Positions 43,087-46,778 of a DNA stretch of 46,778 nucleotides are shown here, in pieces. A model generated the notes under the pieces. It saw only the letters and a list, made by a program, of their open reading frames with translations. It ran no database searches and was not told the origin of the DNA. Source of the DNA: a bacterium (GTDB lineage Bacteria > Vulcanimicrobiota > JABDET01); contig JAKAVV010000020.1 of the NCBI GenBank assembly GCA_021817145.1, positions 1 through 46,778 of the forward strand, written 5' to 3'. How positions within the stretch are numbered: position 1 is the first letter of the stretch; every line of letters starts with the position of its first letter. The translations under genes were made by a program, and so were the position numbers.

Positions 43087-43562
43087 TTATTGAAGGAGAA
43101 CTCTTTATGACACCCCCTCCTGGAACTTTTCATCAAAGATCAGTCACTCAATTAATCAGAATTCTGGCTCACCATCTCGTTCGGCATCCAGTTGGAGAAG
43201 TTTTTTGTTCTCCAATCGCTGTCGTACTATCTGATATCCATGTCGTTGAACCAGATCTGGTTTATGTTTCTAATGAAAAGAAGAATTTAATTAAAGAGCG
43301 TGTGATTTTTGGTTCTCCTAATCTCGTTGTAGAAGTGCTTTCTAAGGGAAATAAGAAAACGGATCGTTTGATAAAATTCAAACTTTATGCTCAATTCAAA
43401 GTTCCTCACTGCTGGATAGTGGATCCAGTGGAAAAGAGAATGAAGCTGCACGAGTTAAAAAAAGAAGAGTATCAGTTGATTGCAAAAAAGCAGGGGATTG
43501 AGATGGTGAAACCTCCTCTTTTTCCTAGACTTGAGTTTTCATTGAAAAAATTGTGGGTTTAA
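43056..43562 (+). CDS. Uma2-family (DUF820) endonuclease-like protein, possibly N-terminally truncated
   Basis: A 168-residue PD-(D/E)xK-fold protein with the Uma2 pattern: YQLIEGELFMTPPPGTFHQR, EPDLVYVS, VVEVLSKGNKKTDRLIKF and HCWIVDPVEKRM. The putative catalytic D, E and K are present. The TTG at 43056 has no ribosome-binding site and begins inside the conserved N-terminus; upstream in frame, 43017-43055 encodes Y-H-D-Y-F-L-L, the family's usual Y-x-D-Y-x-x-L, but offers no standard start. The gene may be truncated or use an ATT. Uma2 proteins are common in multicopy in mobile DNA; function is uncertain. Confidence 0.72.
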   Translation: MLPDDGKQYQLIEGELFMTPPPGTFHQRSVTQLIRILAHHLVRHPVGEVFCSPIAVVLSDIHVVEPDLVYVSNEKKNLIKERVIFGSPNLVVEVLSKGNKKTDRLIKFKLYAQFKVPHCWIVDPVEKRMKLHELKKEEYQLIAKKQGIEMVKPPLFPRLEFSLKKLWV

Positions 43563-43860
43563 CTTATGGCCGCAGACTTTGGATCTGCCATCCACGCTGA
43601 AAAATAAAGTTGAAAAGTATCGTGGGAGAGATGAGGAAATTTATCTCGTTGGAGTGGAGTTCAGCGCCAAAGAGAGAAATGTTGTTCTCTTTGAATGGGA
43701 AAAGCTGCTGCACTTGCCAATCAGATGAAGTTGAAAGTGCATTTGATGCCATCAAGTGGATGAGAGCCCTCATGGGAAGCAGAATAAATTTTTTTTTTAA
43801 AGGGAATCCTCATCTCTTGCAGAAAAAAAGAACAAATTTTTACCTGAGGGGGGATTCTCT
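43563..43860 (+). other. Region of short out-of-frame coding remnants
   Basis: No intact gene. An open frame from a TTG at 43579 to TGA at 43726 reads M-D-L-P-S-T-L-K-N-K-V-E-K and then EEIYLVGVEFSAKERNVVLF, which looks coding and loosely like the N-terminus of an HflX-type GTPase. Another frame continues with DEVESAFDAIKWMRALMG. The frame changes suggest a decayed gene. The resemblance to HflX is weak and not a call. Confidence 0.3.
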
Positions 43861-45642
43861 GTGATAAAAAAGATGGGCATAAAAAAGTTCGGGATTTTAT
43901 TGATTATTTTTTTCTCTGTTTCTCTTTTATTCAGCTCCTGTGGAAAGAAATCCAGCTCACTGACTGGAACAAGCTCTGGCACTGGCAGCACAAGTGGAGG
44001 GGGCAGCAGTTCTTTAAGTGTCAGCGGAACAGTCAATGGCGGAACATCTCCTATTTCTGGAGCTTCTGTGAGTCTCATGGAAGCAGGCAGTACTTCTTCT
44101 CTTTCCACAGCCGCCACAAATTCAAGCGGGCAGTTCACTTTAACCATCCCTTCTTCAGCTTCTGGAATTTTGTATGTAGAAGCACTCGGAGGGTCCACAA
44201 ATGGAGGGGCAAACAATAATAATATTCAGCTTCTTGCCTTTGTCAATGTGGGAGCCCCTTCTTCCAGTATCAGCAATTTAGTGGTGAATGAACTGACAAC
44301 CTCTGCTTTTATGGAAGCCATGTTTCATTTTGGAATGGTCTCAAGCGCTGGCGGAACGATCACCTTTACCTCTCCTGCTAATACAGCTGCCCAAACCAAT
44401 GCAGTTACTCAGTATAACAATATGGTAACAACCAGTGGAGCTTTAAATACCAGCAATTCGAATTTGACGAGTTCGGATCAGAACTCATTATATTTTGCAG
44501 CAGATGCATTAGCAAGCTGTGTGGAAAACTCTGGGAACTGCAGCACCATGATGGCTGATACAGGAGGAGCTTCCAATATGAGGAGGTCTCTCTATAATCT
44601 GCTCAATACTCCGAGCGAGATTGCAGGATTGACCACCCTGGCAAGTGGAATGGAAACCAGCACAGGATGGAGTTTTTCTTCCACTCCAACCGCTGTTTCC
44701 TTTATCCTGCCGAGCGCGATTAATCCTTTCCCTGTTGGAACTAGCCCTGTTGGGCTTGCCATTGATGCTTCCGGAAATGTCTGGGTTGCAAACTATGGCA
44801 GTGGTAATGTAACAGAATTAAACTCATCTGGAGCCACTCTCGGCACTTTCCCTGTTGGAACTAATCCTATTGGGCTTGCCATTGATTCAAGTGGAAATGT
44901 CTGGGTTACAAACTTTGCCAGCAGTAATGTAACAGAATTAAACTCTTCTGGCGCAGTTCTCGGCACTTTCCCTGCTGGAACTGACCCTGCTGGGATTGCC
45001 ATTGATTCAAGTGGAAATGTTTGGGTTGCAAACGGTGGCAGCAGTAATGTAACAGAATTAAACTCTTCTGGCGCAGTTCTCGGCACTTTCCCTGCTGGAA
45101 CTGACCCTGCTGGGCTTGCCATTGATGCTTCCGGAAATGTCTGGGTTGCAAATTCTGGGCAGTACAACAGCACTGTAACAGAATTAAATTCTAAAGGTGC
45201 AGTTCTCGGCACTTTCCCTGTTGGAACTAGCCCTGTTGGGCTTGCCATTGATGCTTCCGGAAATGTCTGGGTTGCAAACTATGGCAGTGGTAATGTAACA
45301 GAATTAAACTCTAAAGGTGCAGTTCTCGGCACTTTCCCTGTTGGGACGTACCCTGTTGGGCTTGCCATTGATGCTTCCGGAAATGTCTGGGTAACAAACC
45401 CTGCCAGCGACACTGTAACAGAATTAAACTCTTTAGGCACAGTTCTCAGCACTTTCACTGTTTCCGCCGCACCACTTGGGCTTGCCATTGATGTTTCCGG
45501 AAATATGTGGTTGACAAACCCCGGCAGCAACAGCAAAACTGTAACAGAATTAAAAGGAATAACCCTGCCCCAGTTTTTTCCATATTCTGGACCCCAATAT
45601 CCAGGCAGCAGTTTTTCTGCTGGTGGAGGAGGGTCCAGGTAA
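43861..45642 (+). CDS. NHL/Vgb-like repeat lipoprotein
   Basis: A 593-residue lipoprotein with a signal and lipobox LLFSSC (Cys near 27), then a Gly/Ser/Thr-rich linker, a carboxypeptidase-regulatory-like part (GTVNGGTSPISGASVSLMEA, SSGQFTLTIPSSASGILYVE), a helical middle and seven copies of a 40-residue unit like FPVGTSPVGLAIDASGNVWV followed by ANYGSGNVTELNS. Such repeats form beta-propellers. The GTG at 43861 has GAGGGGGG seven bases upstream. It lies on the outer membrane or in the periplasm. Function unknown; ligand or polysaccharide binding is plausible. Confidence 0.82.
   Translation: MIKKMGIKKFGILLIIFFSVSLLFSSCGKKSSSLTGTSSGTGSTSGGGSSSLSVSGTVNGGTSPISGASVSLMEAGSTSSLSTAATNSSGQFTLTIPSSASGILYVEALGGSTNGGANNNNIQLLAFVNVGAPSSSISNLVVNELTTSAFMEAMFHFGMVSSAGGTITFTSPANTAAQTNAVTQYNNMVTTSGALNTSNSNLTSSDQNSLYFAADALASCVENSGNCSTMMADTGGASNMRRSLYNLLNTPSEIAGLTTLASGMETSTGWSFSSTPTAVSFILPSAINPFPVGTSPVGLAIDASGNVWVANYGSGNVTELNSSGATLGTFPVGTNPIGLAIDSSGNVWVTNFASSNVTELNSSGAVLGTFPAGTDPAGIAIDSSGNVWVANGGSSNVTELNSSGAVLGTFPAGTDPAGLAIDASGNVWVANSGQYNSTVTELNSKGAVLGTFPVGTSPVGLAIDASGNVWVANYGSGNVTELNSKGAVLGTFPVGTYPVGLAIDASGNVWVTNPASDTVTELNSLGTVLSTFTVSAAPLGLAIDVSGNMWLTNPGSNSKTVTELKGITLPQFFPYSGPQYPGSSFSAGGGGSR
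44726..45550 (+). repeat. Seven 120-bp tandem repeats in the propeller region
   Basis: Units of 120 bases (one of 126) follow each other in frame. Copies 1 and 5 share 100 identical bases (44726-44825 and 45212-45311) although intervening copies differ, and copies 3 and 4 also match closely at their ends. This points to recent gene conversion or repeat shuffling. Confidence 0.9.
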
Positions 45643-45662
45643 AACTTACCAGACAGTCATCC

Positions 45663-45687
45663 GGAGGATTTGAGTGCGATATCCTCC
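45663..45687 (+). terminator. Possible terminator hairpin
   Basis: GGAGGAT/ATCCTCC (45663-45669, 45681-45687), 20 bases after the lipoprotein stop, followed only by a short TTTT at 45693. Weak. Confidence 0.4.
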
Positions 45688-46425
45688 TGAGAGTTTTGCG
45701 TATATTTAAAAAGCCGAGAAGGATCATAAATAAAATTGACCTGACCTGCATGTGAGGAGAGGAGACAGGAGCATTATCAAGACCTGTAATTCCGCCGGTG
45801 TTATCGGTAGGTTTATTACAATAACAAGAACGCCTTAAAAGTTGATTGTTAGAAGTAAGAGGAGCTTTGTCCGTGTTCCAGTCATTTGTAGATTACGTTT
45901 TTAGGCTGACCCATGTTTCCAAATTTCTCAGACTCACTCTTGTGGAATAATTAGGGCACCCTTTCTGGTAAAGGATAAATGTCTTCACTTTCTGTATCTT
46001 GATCTTGGCAAGGTTATCGCTTTCTGCTTTGCTCTTGTGTATTCCCGTAAATGGTGAATTTGTTCCTGATACATCTCTTTCAACAGATCATCTGTTTCCA
46101 TCATTAAAAGGGTAAAGAGAATCTCTTTTGCTTTATCCCTGACTCTTTTCAACTGGAAATCCTCTTCTTGAAAGAGTCCTGTTATTACCAAGCAATTATG
46201 TCATGGGTTGGTTACCACAGGAAAATGTCACCCCCCCCCTCTGAATTTATATTAAATGAATTGAATTTAAGAGCTAGAATTAAAATTAAAATAGAAGAAG
46301 AAATGATTTCTTTTGATATTATGAATAGAGTTATTTTTTATTTTATTATGTCCAGTAATGAAAAAGAGATCTTAATCGTTTCGGGAACATCGGAGAAATC
46401 GAGATTCTAAATTTTTAGGAGGTGA
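45688..46425. other. Long stretch with no convincing gene
   Basis: About 740 bases. One low-confidence small frame (45985-46191, minus) is described separately. Other open frames have poor starts and irregular composition. A run of nine C follows TGTCA at 46226-46239. No RNA gene was recognised. It may hold the left end of the insertion sequence. Confidence 0.5.
45985..46191 (-). CDS. Possible small helical protein
   Basis: A 68-residue frame starting at a TTG with no clear ribosome-binding site. The protein would be highly charged and helical (DKAKEILFTLLMMETDDLLK). I do not recognise it. Could be a real small gene, a remnant, or chance. Confidence 0.3.
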   Translation of the reverse strand: MVITGLFQEEDFQLKRVRDKAKEILFTLLMMETDDLLKEMYQEQIHHLREYTRAKQKAITLPRSRYRK

Positions 46426-46429
46426 AATC

Positions 46430-46597
46430 TTGAATAAAGAATCTATTCTCTTAAAGTCGAGGGACTTAACTCGCCATCAAGTTATTGAACGCTGCTTACT
46501 GAGCAAATTAACTAATCGAGAAGCCAGTGAAGCATTGAACCTTTCAGTTCGTCAGATTCAAAATTTAAAAAAAGAGTCCAGCAGTTTGGATTTTTAG
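46430..46597 (+). CDS. Insertion-sequence orfA: helix-turn-helix part of a transposase
   Basis: Starts at TTG 46430 with AGGAGGTG five bases upstream. The 55 residues include a helix-turn-helix LTNREASEALNLSVRQIQNL. It ends at a TAG, but the next frame continues the transposase. A slippery site (TTTAAAAAAAG) lies at codons 45-48. This is the layout of ISNCY/IS481-like elements with a DDE transposase. Confidence 0.82.
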   Translation: MNKESILLKSRDLTRHQVIERCLLSKLTNREASEALNLSVRQIQNLKKESSSLDF

Positions 46598-46778
46598 GAA
46601 TCACCCATCAAAACAGAGGAAAGCCTGCTCCCAACAAATTAAAGCCAGAAGTTTATGAAAAGATTCGTGGTTTGCTGTTAGGTCCTTGGTATGGGATGAA
46701 TACCCTTCATGTTCGAGATAAGCTGAAGGAAGAGTATGGGATTGTTATTGGGAGAGAAACCCTTCGCAAACTGTTTAA
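46573..46778 (+). CDS. Insertion-sequence orfB: transposase continuation, cut by the window end
   Basis: In the -1 frame relative to orfA, reading KKRVQQFGFLGITHQNRGKP and then KLKPEVYEKIRGLLLGPWYG. This is the second helix-turn-helix and linker of a DDE-type transposase (the part before the catalytic domain). No start of its own; it needs a -1 frameshift at 46564-46573 or is the result of a mutation. The catalytic part lies beyond the window. Confidence 0.78.

Larger units (their letters stand above)
46226..46778 (+). mobile_element. Left part of an insertion sequence, boundary uncertain
   Basis: The transposase frames at 46430-46778 show the element. The left end is not defined. TGTCA at 46226 followed by a C run is one candidate, since several DDE families end in TGT; nothing else confirms it and the right end is outside the window. 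Confidence 0.45.

Noticed and set aside
43610-43864. 84-codon open frame before the repeat lipoprotein
   Set aside because: The region looks like a mixture of decayed frames; the frame has a T-run codon stretch and no ribosome-binding site.
44793-45248. Long minus-strand frames in the propeller repeats
   Set aside because: They are periodic shadows of the 120-bp coding repeat.
44726-45550. CRISPR array
   Set aside because: The repeats are 120 bases, contiguous and in frame, with no unique spacers, so they encode protein repeats.

Overview
The window comes from the chromosome of a Gram-negative (two-membrane) bacterium of moderate, AT-leaning base composition. The evidence is lipoprotein signals, periplasmic c-type cytochrome and substrate-binding proteins, type IV minor pilins with a prepilin peptidase, and a periplasmic-type trypsin-like protease. 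I cannot name the taxon. A bifunctional transaldolase/phosphoglucose isomerase, an adenosylcobalamin-dependent ribonucleotide reductase, GatB and a TsdA-like cytochrome suggest an environmental bacterium, possibly one that handles inorganic sulfur compounds. TTG and GTG starts are fairly common, and several starts were moved inward because a good ribosome-binding site or signal peptide sits at an internal ATG.

Layout. Positions 1-3078: end of an unknown gene, then a minus-strand thiamine cluster (thiG, tenI, thiE, thiD). 3166-8464: gatB, a beta-CASP RNase-like hydrolase, and a convergent TPR protein plus glutamate dehydrogenase operon. 8612-10726: HD-GYP protein, an unknown protein, an ankyrin protein and an XRE regulator. 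10831-16688: tRNA-Leu, serA, glgB, a cold-shock gene, a structured intergenic stretch, tatD and a FabI/FabL-like reductase. 16794-22599: a Met/Gly-rich protein with a strong promoter, a DJ-1/PfpI protein, the Tal-Pgi fusion and a NeuD-like acyltransferase. 22642-26551: a minus-strand minor-pilin operon. 26641-29453: a periplasmic DsrE-like protein and a substrate-binding protein, divergent from a TsdA-like dihaem lipoprotein cytochrome. 29431-30237: a two-gene nucleotidyltransferase cassette bracketed by a 27-bp direct repeat. 30244-34311: queG, a DegT aminotransferase, prepilin peptidase and a Na+/H+ antiporter. 34298-38158: APC transporter, CDGSH protein and two tandem paralogues of an undescribed family. 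38249-42702: class II ribonucleotide reductase divergent from a trypsin-like protease. 42787 onward: tRNA-Pro, followed by what looks like an accessory region with antitoxin and Uma2 remnants, a repeat lipoprotein, a long stretch with no convincing gene, and an insertion sequence whose transposase appears to need a -1 frameshift.

Working together: the pilin operon and the prepilin peptidase 6 kb away serve the same pilus or secretion machine. The DsrE-like protein, binding protein and TsdA-like cytochrome look like a periplasmic sulfur or electron-transfer module. The thiamine genes make the thiazole and join it to the pyrimidine, but thiS, thiF, thiH/thiO and thiC are not here. The clearest sign of recent gene gain is the repeat-flanked cassette cut in between the cytochrome gene and queG. 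The most novel protein family is the tandem pair at 36613-38158, duplicated together with its promoter.
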